Shown here piece after piece: positions 1 to 5,496 of a DNA stretch of 5,567 bases. Source of the stretch: Treponema sp. (GTDB lineage: Bacteria; Spirochaetota; Spirochaetia; Treponematales; Breznakiellaceae); contig JAIWNU010000218.1 in NCBI GenBank assembly GCA_020216655.1, positions 1-5,567 on the forward strand, read 5' to 3'. The notes under the pieces were generated by a model. It was not told the origin of the DNA and did no database searches. It worked only from the letters and a program-made list of their open reading frames with translations. A program made the position numbers and the translations under genes. Each line of letters starts with the position of its first letter. Position 1 is the stretch's first letter.

Positions 1-47
1 ATGACGAACAGTAACCTAGCTGTCCCGGTCTTCCGGTCCAGTATACT

Positions 48-92
48 CTATCCACCGACCCTCCCGGATGAGCTTTTTATCATGCCTCCTTT
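48..92 (-). other. Shine-Dalgarno-like site and short frames downstream of ilvD
   Basis: On the minus strand a strong AAAGGAGG (92-85) is followed after one base by ATG (83-81). That frame encodes only 11 residues (MIKSSSGRVGG) and stops at 50-48. The stop overlaps a GTG at 55-53 preceded by GGGAGG four bases upstream; that second frame stays open to the window edge for 18 codons (VDRVYWTGRPG...). The arrangement could be the start of a next gene co-transcribed with ilvD, perhaps through a coupled short leader. The spacing of the first ATG is too tight for normal initiation, and the 18 codons match no protein I recognise. Confidence 0.15.
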
Positions 93-108
93 AAGCCCCA
101 GGGGGCTT
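93..108 (-). terminator. GC-rich hairpin just after ilvD, no U-run
   Basis: Bases 93-99 and 102-108 are perfect reverse complements (AAGCCCC / GGGGCTT), leaving at most a 2-4 base loop. The hairpin begins 10 bases past the ilvD stop codon, which fits an end-of-gene structure. On the minus strand it is followed by AAAGGAGG rather than a run of T, so it does not look like a complete intrinsic terminator. It could instead protect the 3' end of ilvD mRNA or separate ilvD from a downstream gene. The stem is seen directly; the role is inferred. Confidence 0.35.
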
Positions 109-118
109 CTCTATGCTT

Positions 119-2008
119 TCATTCGTCATCAGGCAGTTTTCTTGTGGCCCCCACATCGGCACTCTGAACAAAACGGGAGTATACCCTAAGGGCTTCGCTT
201 ACCTGTCGGTCCCGGCTGCGGGGCGTAAAAGCTTTTTTGCCCCGCTTCTTTTCTTCCCTCCTTCTAGCTTCCAGTTCTTCATTCTTCACTATCAGATTGA
301 TGGACCGGTCTCGGATGGAAATGTCGATGCAGTCTCCATCCCGAACGAGGGCTAGTTCTCCGCCGGCGGCTGCCTCGGGACTGATATGGCCGATGGAGAG
401 CCCGCTTGTGCCGCCGGAGAAACGGCCGTCTGTAATGAGAGCACAGGCTTTGCCAAGACCCCGGCTCTTGAGGTAGCTTGTGGGATAAAGCATTTCCTGC
501 ATACCTGGGCCGCCCTTAGGTCCTTCGTAGCGGATAACGACCACCATGCCGGGTTTTACGCGGCCGGAAAGGATGCCCTCTACCGCTTCTTCCTGGCTTT
601 CAAAAACAATGGCAGGGCCGCTAAAGTTGAACAGGCTTTCATCGACCCCGGCGGTTTTAACGATGGCGCCCCGGCGGGCGATGTTGCCGTAAAGAACGGC
701 AAGGCCCCCGTCCTGGTAATAGGGGTGGTCTGTGTCTCGGATACAGCCGCTCGTCCGGTCCAGGTCAAGTTCCCGGTAGCGGTTGTCCTGGCTGCCTAGA
801 ACCAGGTTCGGTTTCCCGCTAAAGGATAAGCCTCCCGGAGCGGCGCGGTAAAAGGTTTCCGGATCGCCCAGCCGGCGGTCTCCCCGTTCCGCAGCGCCGG
901 CATCTGAATGGTTGGTCTGAGGCCGCAGCCGGAAACGGTTGAGAGCTTCTTTAAGACTGGGATAATCAACCCGAGAAACATCGGTATTGATGAGTCCCGC
1001 CCGGTCAAGTTCATCAAGAATACCCATGATACCTCCGGCGCGATGGACATCTTCGATATGGTAGGAAGAGCTTGGAGCTACCTTACAGATACAGGGAACT
1101 CGGCGGGAAAGGCTGTCTATATCGCGTAAGGTAAAATCAACATCTGCCTCATGGGCTATGGCAAGTATATGAAGAATTGTATTGGTGCTGCCTCCCATGG
1201 CAATGTCCAGGGCCATGGCATTGGAAAATGCCTCCTTCGTAGCGATACCCCGGGGGAGAAGCCGGGTGTCGCCTGTCCGATAGAATGTATCTGTGAGATC
1301 ACAGATCCGTTCTGCTGCGGCGGCAAAAAGTTTTTTTCGATCCCCGTGGGTTGCCAGGATGGTTCCGTTACCGACCAGGGCAAGGCCCAGGGCTTCGGTC
1401 AGACAGTTCATTGAGTTTGCGGTAAACATGCCGGAGCAGCTTCCGCAGCTTGGGCAAGCTGCAGCTTCCACCTGGGCCAAGGTACTGTCGGAAACCGATT
1501 CATCGGCGGCCATGACCATGGCATCTACCAGATCTAGTACCTTTCCATCAACACGGCCTGCTTCCATAGGGCCGCCGGATACAAAGACCGTAGGGATGTT
1601 GAGCCTCATGGCTGCCATGAGCATCCCCGGGGTAATCTTGTCGCAGTTAGAAATACAGATTAAGGCATCCGCCCGATGGGCATTTACCATATATTCCACA
1701 CTGTCTGCAATAAGATCCCGGGAGGGAAGGCTGTAGAGCATTCCTCCATGTCCCATGGCGATTCCATCGTCGATGGCTATGGTGTTGAATTCGGCGGCGA
1801 AAAAGCCCCGGCTTTCGATGAAAGCCTTAATTTCCTGACCTATGTTGTGCAGATGCGTATGGCCGGGGACGAACTGAGCAAAACTGTTGGCAATGGCAAT
1901 TATCGGTTTTCCGAACTGTTCTTGCTTCATCCCGTTGGCCCGCCAGAGTGCGCGGGCACCCGCCATCTTTCTGCCCTGGGTACTTGTCTGGGATCGCAAT
2001 ACCGGCAT
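119..2008 (-). CDS. ilvD: dihydroxy-acid dehydratase (IlvD)
   Basis: Dehydrates 2,3-dihydroxy-isovalerate and 2,3-dihydroxy-3-methylvalerate to the 2-keto acids that become valine, leucine and isoleucine; a cytoplasmic iron-sulfur enzyme. The 629 residues align almost throughout with E. coli IlvD (616 aa). Visible landmarks are [10 protein letters not shown] (41-50), the metal Asp81 in IDDGIAMGH, Cys122-Asp123-Lys124 in NCDKITPG (cluster ligand, Mg ligand, carbamylated Lys), Cys191 in CPSCGSCSG, Glu505 in [11 protein letters not shown], and the proton-acceptor Ser531 in GRFSGG. Position 49 is Gly, as in the E. coli enzyme, where plant and mycobacterial [2Fe-2S] forms carry a third cysteine, so it belongs to the oxygen-sensitive E. 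coli-like type. Residues about 355-405 are longer and more polar than in E. coli, accounting for most of the extra length. The ATG at 2008 follows a near-perfect Shine-Dalgarno and matches the family N-terminus ([24 protein letters not shown]). No other ilv or leu gene is visible in the window. Confidence 0.98.
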   Translation of the reverse strand: MPVLRSQTSTQGRKMAGARALWRANGMKQEQFGKPIIAIANSFAQFVPGHTHLHNIGQEIKAFIESRGFFAAEFNTIAIDDGIAMGHGGMLYSLPSRDLIADSVEYMVNAHRADALICISNCDKITPGMLMAAMRLNIPTVFVSGGPMEAGRVDGKVLDLVDAMVMAADESVSDSTLAQVEAAACPSCGSCSGMFTANSMNCLTEALGLALVGNGTILATHGDRKKLFAAAAERICDLTDTFYRTGDTRLLPRGIATKEAFSNAMALDIAMGGSTNTILHILAIAHEADVDFTLRDIDSLSRRVPCICKVAPSSSYHIEDVHRAGGIMGILDELDRAGLINTDVSRVDYPSLKEALNRFRLRPQTNHSDAGAAERGDRRLGDPETFYRAAPGGLSFSGKPNLVLGSQDNRYRELDLDRTSGCIRDTDHPYYQDGGLAVLYGNIARRGAIVKTAGVDESLFNFSGPAIVFESQEEAVEGILSGRVKPGMVVVIRYEGPKGGPGMQEMLYPTSYLKSRGLGKACALITDGRFSGGTSGLSIGHISPEAAAGGELALVRDGDCIDISIRDRSINLIVKNEELEARRREEKKRGKKAFTPRSRDRQVSEALRVYSRFVQSADVGATRKLPDDE

Positions 2009-2012
2009 AGGA

Positions 2013-2020
2013 CCTCCTTT
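2013..2020 (-). promoter_or_regulatory. ribosome binding site of ilvD
   Basis: Reads AAAGGAGG on the minus strand, four bases before the ATG. It is a near-complete anti-16S match and fixes the ilvD start. The reductase, ADP-ribosylglycohydrolase and HAD genes in this window lack such a site. Confidence 0.85.
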
Positions 2021-2058
2021 GCGGTTACATAGCCTGATGCTTCCGCTGGTATGAATAT

Positions 2059-2088
2059 ATATTATTAAAATTGTAATAATAAAAACAA
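2059..2088 (-). promoter_or_regulatory. candidate sigma-70 promoter of ilvD
   Basis: On the minus strand, TTGTTT (2088-2083) is followed after 18 bases by TAATAT (2064-2059), predicting a start near 2052 and a leader of about 44 bases. It lies in a very AT-rich spacer (about 2045-2190) between the reductase gene and ilvD. A second TATAAT sits at 2181-2176 but has no good -35 box. The leader is too short for a T-box or peptide attenuator, and I see no hairpin-plus-T-run in it. AT-richness makes chance matches likely. Confidence 0.35.
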
Positions 2089-2198
2089 GAGTAATTATGA
2101 AAATTTTGCAATAAAATTTAAGCGGCTGAAGTATAAATTAATAATATAAATATAGTTAAATGAGTATGCCGAATTATTATATCAAGTGTATTTCCGGA

Positions 2199-3005
2199 TT
2201 ACTTTTCCATCACCCACACCACGTTTTCCCCCCAGGTTTCTGCGGAAATGGTGTGAAAGCGCCGAGACTCGGTCAGGGCCAGGACTCCTAGGTCCCGGAC
2301 GGCGGGGATCCCCTGGCCAATAAAGCGGGGACTCAGGTCAAGGATGACCCGGTCTGCCACATTGTTTTTTAGAAATGAGGTGATGACCGCCGAGCCGCCC
2401 TCCACAAAGAGGCTCCGTATACCCCTATGGGAGAGGAGGTCCAATACAGCGTGGAGGGAAAGCTTAAGCCGGCTCGGTAGCGAATCTTGCTCTATCACAG
2501 TGCGGGCAATGCTGACACCAGCCGCCATAAGGTTCCTGATGCGTTTCTCTTTATCCTGTTGTGCTGCCTTATCGTCGGGGCTTAGGTCATTTTGTTTCAT
2601 AGCGCCGATAATCAGAACTGGACCTTCTCCGCTTGTTTTGCAGAGGCTTGAGTCGGAGGGGGTCTGGAAGCGGGCGTCGAGGACGACCCGGAGGGGCTGC
2701 CGGTTTTCAGGATTTTCGGCCGGTGAAAGCCTGCATAAAAGCCGCGGATCGTCGGCCAGTACGGTGCCCACACCGACAAGGACCGCATCGCAGTCCCGTC
2801 TCAGGATCTGCTGCACCTGGAGCGATTCGGGTGAGGACAGGTACTTGGAGTCGCCGGTCCGTGTGGCAATTTGCCCGTCTGCGCTCTGGGCCCAGCTCAG
2901 GACCACATAAGGCCGATTAAGAGCGGGAAGCTTGGAAGGAAGCAAACTGCTTTTAGGTTTGCGCGTTTCAAGATCTGTGGATTGGTAAACCATGTTGGAA
3001 GGCAT
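2199..3005 (-). CDS. stand-alone RibD C-terminal-type reductase (riboflavin pathway family)
   Basis: A member of the RibD reductase-domain family (RibD_C, dihydrofolate reductase fold), which uses NADPH to reduce the ribosylamino-pyrimidine phosphate intermediate of riboflavin synthesis. Numbering from the ATG at 3005 (268 aa), a variable tail of about 30 residues leads into RPYVVLSWAQSADGQIAT (Ser41, Asp43, Gly44), then VGVGTVLADDPRL (77-89) and the nucleotide-binding LFVEGGSAV (199-207), followed by DLSPRFIGQG. These are the family hallmarks in the expected order. The deaminase domain that precedes this domain in bifunctional RibD is absent, as in archaeal and yeast RIB7-type reductases. 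No other rib gene is visible here, so the actual substrate is uncertain. Start choice: an in-frame TTG at 3023 and an ATG at 2993 also exist and none of the three has a Shine-Dalgarno. The promoter at 3040-3011 favours 3005, or 2993 with a 12-base leader. Confidence 0.85.
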   Translation of the reverse strand: MPSNMVYQSTDLETRKPKSSLLPSKLPALNRPYVVLSWAQSADGQIATRTGDSKYLSSPESLQVQQILRRDCDAVLVGVGTVLADDPRLLCRLSPAENPENRQPLRVVLDARFQTPSDSSLCKTSGEGPVLIIGAMKQNDLSPDDKAAQQDKEKRIRNLMAAGVSIARTVIEQDSLPSRLKLSLHAVLDLLSHRGIRSLFVEGGSAVITSFLKNNVADRVILDLSPRFIGQGIPAVRDLGVLALTESRRFHTISAETWGENVVWVMEK

Positions 3006-3010
3006 AGTTA

Positions 3011-3040
3011 AGTGTAGGAACAAGGGCTCTGGGGTGTCAA
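3011..3040 (-). promoter_or_regulatory. strong promoter abutting the reductase start codon (leaderless mRNA predicted)
   Basis: On the minus strand a perfect TTGACA (3040-3035) is followed after 18 bases by TACACT (3016-3011, 4 of 6 to consensus), then only five bases before ATG (3005). A normal start 6-7 bases after the -10 box would fall on the A or T of that ATG, giving an mRNA with no leader. No GGAGG-like sequence precedes the gene, which agrees. The upstream TTG at 3023 lies inside the promoter and so is unlikely to be used. Confidence 0.6.
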
Positions 3041-3058
3041 GGAGCGGGAGGGGGAGCC

Positions 3059-3188
3059 ATGAATAACGAAGCTTGATCTTGCCCCGGATCCAGAGTATAT
3101 AAACACCTTACTTGCGTCATACTCGTACAGAGTCTTGCTGTCGTCCCAGGGAGAACGGATTCCTTGCGATTCATATTCTCGAGACTAG
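3059..3188 (+). pseudogene. possible frameshifted small gene or gene remnant
   Basis: A purine-rich GGGAGGGGG (3047-3055) sits four bases before an ATG at 3059, but that frame ends after MNNEA. One base over, the frame is open from 3063 to a TAG at 3186-3188 and reads DLAPDPEYINTLLASYSYRV and onward to YSRD, with no start codon of its own. Removing the single T at 3074 would join the two into a 42-residue protein. I recognise no family. It could be a decayed gene, a sequencing error or chance. It also overlaps nothing else except the spacer upstream of the reductase promoter. Confidence 0.15.
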
Positions 3189-3227
3189 GGTATGGTTACG
3201 TATAGTTTCAAACTTTAAAAACCTATG

Positions 3228-3611
3228 TCACATCTTATTAATCAGATTAACAATATATCTTACAATAGGGATAAGAAAGTTGTTTTTACCTGTAAAATTA
3301 TGCATGGCTGTAGCAAAGCGTAAAAGGGTATAAAAGGCTAAAACGCATAGGTAACTTACCGTGATGAAAATTATATCAACTTTCATTATAGCAAGGCAAA
3401 AAAGAAAAAGAATTAATCCCTCAAAGACCCAGTAAGCCCATAAAAATAGGGGCCCATATTTACCTAATGCTTTTCTTGCAAGATGATTTTGTTCTAGGTG
3501 AATGCCATACTTTTTTATTTCACTATGAGTACTTATAACGTCGAGCAATGTACCTAAAGATGCAAGTATTGTTATGATTATGAGTAGAAAATCAAAAATA
3601 TTGTTTTTCAT
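3228..3611 (-). CDS. small three-helix membrane protein, possibly DUF5658-like
   Basis: The protein has 127 residues counted from the ATG at 3611. Hydrophobic segments lie at about 6-24, 54-75 and 78-99, with a shorter hydrophobic stretch at 111-125 ending in a basic tail. Between helices 1 and 2 is a polar segment with Asp24, Ser27-Thr28, Gly36, Glu40 and Asn42 (DVIST ... GIHLEQNHLARKAL). This recalls the D-x-x-S/T-T ... E-x-N-P-L-A pattern of small membrane proteins of the DUF5658 kind, but that resemblance is from memory and His replaces the Pro. No function is known to me. GC is about 32%, far below the neighbours, suggesting recent acquisition. A GTG six bases further upstream is in frame, but the Shine-Dalgarno GAGGTGA (3620-3614) positions the ATG. 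It is divergent from the ADP-ribosylglycohydrolase gene, with 95 bases between starts. Confidence 0.75.
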   Translation of the reverse strand: MKNNIFDFLLIIITILASLGTLLDVISTHSEIKKYGIHLEQNHLARKALGKYGPLFLWAYWVFEGLILFLFCLAIMKVDIIFITVSYLCVLAFYTLLRFATAMHNFTGKNNFLIPIVRYIVNLINKM

Positions 3612-3613
3612 AG

Positions 3614-3660
3614 TCACCTCACATATTTCGCTATTATCTCAAAATTGAATCAGTTTTCAA
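3614..3660 (-). promoter_or_regulatory. promoter and ribosome binding site of the small membrane protein
   Basis: On the minus strand TTGAAA (3660-3655, 5 of 6) is followed after 16 bases by GATAAT (3638-3633, 5 of 6). The predicted start is near 3626, and the short leader carries GAGGTGA (3620-3614) with its GAGG core five bases before ATG 3611. Both elements are good, and they lie in the spacer shared with the divergent gene at 3707. Confidence 0.55.
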
Positions 3661-3679
3661 CAAAAACTCAACCCTTTGC

Positions 3680-3698
3680 TGCATACCGGGTATACAAT
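3680..3698 (+). promoter_or_regulatory. -10 box of the ADP-ribosylglycohydrolase gene with an overlapping dyad
   Basis: TACAAT (3693-3698, 5 of 6 to consensus) ends eight bases before ATG 3707, so transcription would begin at or within a base or two of the start codon, and there is no Shine-Dalgarno. I find no acceptable -35 hexamer 16-18 bases upstream. Overlapping the -10 is an 11-base perfect dyad ATACCGGGTAT (3683-3693), extended by TG/CA on the outside (3680-3681 with 3695-3696). The dyad could be an operator, and the missing -35 would fit regulated expression; both are inference. Confidence 0.35.
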
Positions 3699-3706
3699 TC
3701 ATCAAT

Positions 3707-4639
3707 ATGAACAGTATTTATAATGATGAACTGCGGGACCGGTTCCGGGGCTGTTTGCTGGGTCTTGCGGCCGGGGATGCGGTTGGTACAAGCGTAGAAT
3801 TTTCGTCCCGGGGGAGTTTTGCTCCCATAACCGACATGGTTGGGGGCGGGCCCTTCCGTCTTAAGCCGGGTGAATGGACCGACGATACATCGATGGCTCT
3901 CTGTCTAGCAACGAGCCTTGTAGAATGTTACGGTTTTAATGCCCATGACCAAATGGAATGGTACACGAGATGGGCCGAAACCGGCTACCTCAGCAGTACC
4001 GGAACCTGTTTTGATATTGGTACTACGGTGCGCGCAGCCCTTCTTCGGTTTAAAAAAACGAATAACCCCATGAGCGGATCCGATGATCCCCATACCGCCG
4101 GGAATGGCAGCATTATGAGGCTTGCGCCGATCCCGCTGTATTACTTTCCCGATATAAATGCAACAGAACAGTATGGGGCCGAAAGTTCCCGTACGACCCA
4201 TGGGGCGGCGGAATGTCTGGATGCGTGCCGGCTCTTTGCCAGGATCCTCAATCGGGCCCTTTCCGGCAGGCCGAAGGAAGAAATTCTTTTGGGAGACCGT
4301 TCTGCCTTTTCTGGGGCACAGAAAATCATGGCCATTGCCGATGGGGCATATCTAGAAAAAACAGCTGCATCAATCCGTGGCTCTGGCTATGTGGTTGAGT
4401 CCCTCGAAGCCGCATTATGGTGCTTTGCGCAAACCTCTTCGTATAAAGATGCCATACTCATGGCGACCAACCTGGGGGATGATGCCGACACGACCGCTGC
4501 GGTGTGCGGACAGCTTGCAGGTGCGTACTATGGTGTGCAGGGTATTCCAGAGGCTTGGCGGGAAAAGCTTGCCATGTATCGGGAAATAACTGATTTGGCA
4601 GACCGTCTGTTCGAAGCATCAAGAAGCCGGAAAACCTAG
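3707..4639 (+). CDS. ADP-ribosylglycohydrolase family protein (DraG/ARH type)
   Basis: Cytoplasmic hydrolase of the family that cleaves ADP-ribose from proteins or small molecules using two Mg or Mn ions. The 310 residues are a typical single-domain length. Visible family motifs in order are FRGCLLGLAAGDAVG (13-27), the metal site WTDDTSMAL with Thr58-Asp59-Asp60, AGNGSIMRLAP (131-141), the His165 region TTHGAAECLDACR, and the second metal site NLGDDADTTAAVCGQLAGA with Asp259, Asp261 and Thr262. The metal ligands correspond to those of human ARH3 and bacterial DraG, so the enzyme looks active. No dinitrogenase reductase ADP-ribosyltransferase (DraT) or other transferase is nearby, so the target is unknown. 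The start is supported because the family N-terminal motif begins at residue 13 and no earlier in-frame start exists. The gene lacks a Shine-Dalgarno and has a -10 box next to the ATG. It converges on the HAD gene with a 7-base gap. Confidence 0.93.
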   Translation: MNSIYNDELRDRFRGCLLGLAAGDAVGTSVEFSSRGSFAPITDMVGGGPFRLKPGEWTDDTSMALCLATSLVECYGFNAHDQMEWYTRWAETGYLSSTGTCFDIGTTVRAALLRFKKTNNPMSGSDDPHTAGNGSIMRLAPIPLYYFPDINATEQYGAESSRTTHGAAECLDACRLFARILNRALSGRPKEEILLGDRSAFSGAQKIMAIADGAYLEKTAASIRGSGYVVESLEAALWCFAQTSSYKDAILMATNLGDDADTTAAVCGQLAGAYYGVQGIPEAWREKLAMYREITDLADRLFEASRSRKT

Positions 4640-4655
4640 CAGGTCTTTATTCCGG
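4627..4655. terminator. nested inverted repeat at the convergent gene junction
   Basis: CCGGAA (4627-4632) pairs with TTCCGG (4650-4655), and inside it ACCT (4634-4637) pairs with AGGT (4641-4644) across a three-base loop. The structure spans the last codons and stop of both convergent genes, where a two-way terminator would be expected. The stems are short, with asymmetric unpaired bases between them, and neither strand has a convincing T-run after it, so termination is only a possibility. Confidence 0.25.
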
Positions 4656-5432
4656 TATTTCAAACACCCCTTCCAGAATGTGCCGGGGCTGGTAGGCGTA
4701 GGTACCGATGTCCAGAGGACCGGTGACGCCAGAGAGCACCAGGACTGTTTCAATTTCCGATTCCACGCCGGCTACGATGTCGGTATCCATCCGGTCGCCG
4801 ATAATGACTGTCTCTTCCCGCCGGGCGTTAAGGCGCCTTAAGGCATGGCGCATGATAAGGGGATTGGGTTTGCCGACAAAATAGGCTTTTTTACCGGTGG
4901 CGAGTTCTATCGGAGCTACGAGGGCGCCGCAGGCAGGAACGATGCCGTCCTCGGTAGGCCCGCTTAAGTCCGGATTAGTGCCGATAAGTCGGGCTCCCTG
5001 CCGGACCAGTTTTACCGCCCGTTCAAGGGCCTCAAGGCTGTAGCCCCGGCCTTCTCCTACAACCACATAGTCCGGGTTGATGTTATTCATGGTAAAGCCC
5101 ACATCATACAGGGCCGCTATGAGTCCCGGTTCCCCGATCACATACACTGAACCGCCCGGCTTCTGGGCTGAGAGAAAGCTTGCGGTGGCGAGGGCGCTGG
5201 TGTAAAAGTGTTCCGGTTCTACGGATATGCCAAGCCGGGCCATTTTTTGAGACAGTTCAATCTGGGACCGTTCGCTGGAATTGGTCAGGAATAGATATGA
5301 CTTATTGTTTGTGTTGAGCCATTCTACCAGCTCCGCCGCACCCTTAAGGAGTCTGTTGCCATGGTAAATGACCCCATCCATATCGATGATAAAAGCCCGC
5401 TTTGATCTAATGAGCTCAAGGTTCTTGTTCAT
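4647..5432 (-). CDS. HAD-IIA family sugar/nucleotide phosphatase (NagD-like)
   Basis: A haloacid dehalogenase-superfamily phosphatase of subclass IIA, with the cap domain inserted between motifs II and III; 261 residues is the usual length. Motif I is DMDGVIYHG, with nucleophile Asp17 and acid/base Asp19. Motif II is LTNSS, with Thr50. The cap follows (roughly 80-180) with NPDYVVVGEGRGYS and GTNPDLSGPTEDGIVPACGA. Motif III is VGKPNP, with Lys188, and motif IV is GDRMDTDI, with Asp213 and Asp218. All catalytic residues are present. Relatives include E. coli NagD (UMP/GMP phosphatase), AraL-type sugar phosphatases and phosphoglycolate phosphatases; the substrate cannot be read from sequence, so no symbol is given. 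The ATG at 5432 fits the family, whose motif I normally lies within the first 20 residues. It has no properly spaced Shine-Dalgarno (AGAGG ends one base before ATG) and looks leaderless. It converges on the ADP-ribosylglycohydrolase gene and diverges from the gene at 5497. Confidence 0.93.
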   Translation of the reverse strand: MNKNLELIRSKRAFIIDMDGVIYHGNRLLKGAAELVEWLNTNNKSYLFLTNSSERSQIELSQKMARLGISVEPEHFYTSALATASFLSAQKPGGSVYVIGEPGLIAALYDVGFTMNNINPDYVVVGEGRGYSLEALERAVKLVRQGARLIGTNPDLSGPTEDGIVPACGALVAPIELATGKKAYFVGKPNPLIMRHALRRLNARREETVIIGDRMDTDIVAGVESEIETVLVLSGVTGPLDIGTYAYQPRHILEGVFEIPE

Positions 5433-5438
5433 GCCTCT

Positions 5439-5467
5439 AGTATGGCCATGGAATCAGCCCTCGTCAA
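5439..5467 (-). promoter_or_regulatory. promoter abutting the HAD phosphatase start codon
   Basis: On the minus strand TTGACG (5467-5462, 5 of 6) is followed after 17 bases by CATACT (5444-5439, 4 of 6), then six bases to ATG 5432. The predicted start coincides with the A of the ATG, giving a leaderless mRNA. The -35 box lies four bases from the -10 box of the opposite-strand promoter for the 5497 gene, so the two would compete for RNA polymerase. Confidence 0.5.
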
Positions 5468-5468
5468 T

Positions 5469-5490
5469 GATATACTTGTTAGTAGGGAGG
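5469..5490 (+). promoter_or_regulatory. extended -10 promoter and ribosome binding site of the gene at 5497
   Basis: TATACT (5471-5476, 5 of 6) is preceded by TGA, giving a TGn extended -10; the -35 region is poor, which extended -10 promoters tolerate. The predicted start near 5483 leaves a 14-base leader containing GGGAGG (5485-5490) six bases before ATG 5497. Confidence 0.5.
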
Positions 5491-5496
5491 AAGACC

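Noticed and set aside
1..189. Plus-strand 62-codon open frame beginning at the first base
   Set aside because: It overlaps the 3' end of ilvD in antisense, its upstream context is outside the window, and the translation resembles no protein.
386..2032. Several long plus-strand open frames opposite ilvD (386-799, 1293-1736, 1676-2032)
   Set aside because: They are antisense to a highly conserved enzyme, and their translations have the composition of shadows of GC-rich coding sequence.
2009..2198. Possible T-box or leader-peptide attenuator controlling ilvD
   Set aside because: No T-box-like element, no run of branched-chain codons and no terminator hairpin with a T-run; the predicted leader is only about 44 bases.
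2344..2910. Plus-strand 188-codon open frame opposite the reductase gene
   Set aside because: The minus-strand frame has the family motifs; this one is rich in Arg and Ser, as expected of an antisense shadow.
3037..3120. Minus-strand 27-codon frame (MTQVRCLYTLDPG...) just upstream of the reductase
   Set aside because: No ribosome binding site, no recognisable content, and it ends within the -35 box of the reductase promoter.
3170..3227. Possible terminator after the membrane-protein gene
   Set aside because: A small palindrome (AGTTTGAAACT) and a bulged stem around it exist, but no T-run follows on the minus strand and the stem is weak and AT-rich.
3024..3227. Search for a tRNA, repeat or attachment site that could explain the AT-rich island
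   Set aside because: I found no cloverleaf, no direct repeat pair flanking the island and no integrase or transposase sequence.
3112..3333. Plus-strand 73-codon open frame
   Set aside because: It overlaps the 3' end of the membrane-protein gene in antisense and has no Shine-Dalgarno.
5429..5449. Six-codon minus-strand frame (MAILEA) whose stop overlaps the HAD phosphatase ATG
   Set aside because: It overlaps the predicted -10 box, so it would lie upstream of the transcription start; no Shine-Dalgarno precedes it.
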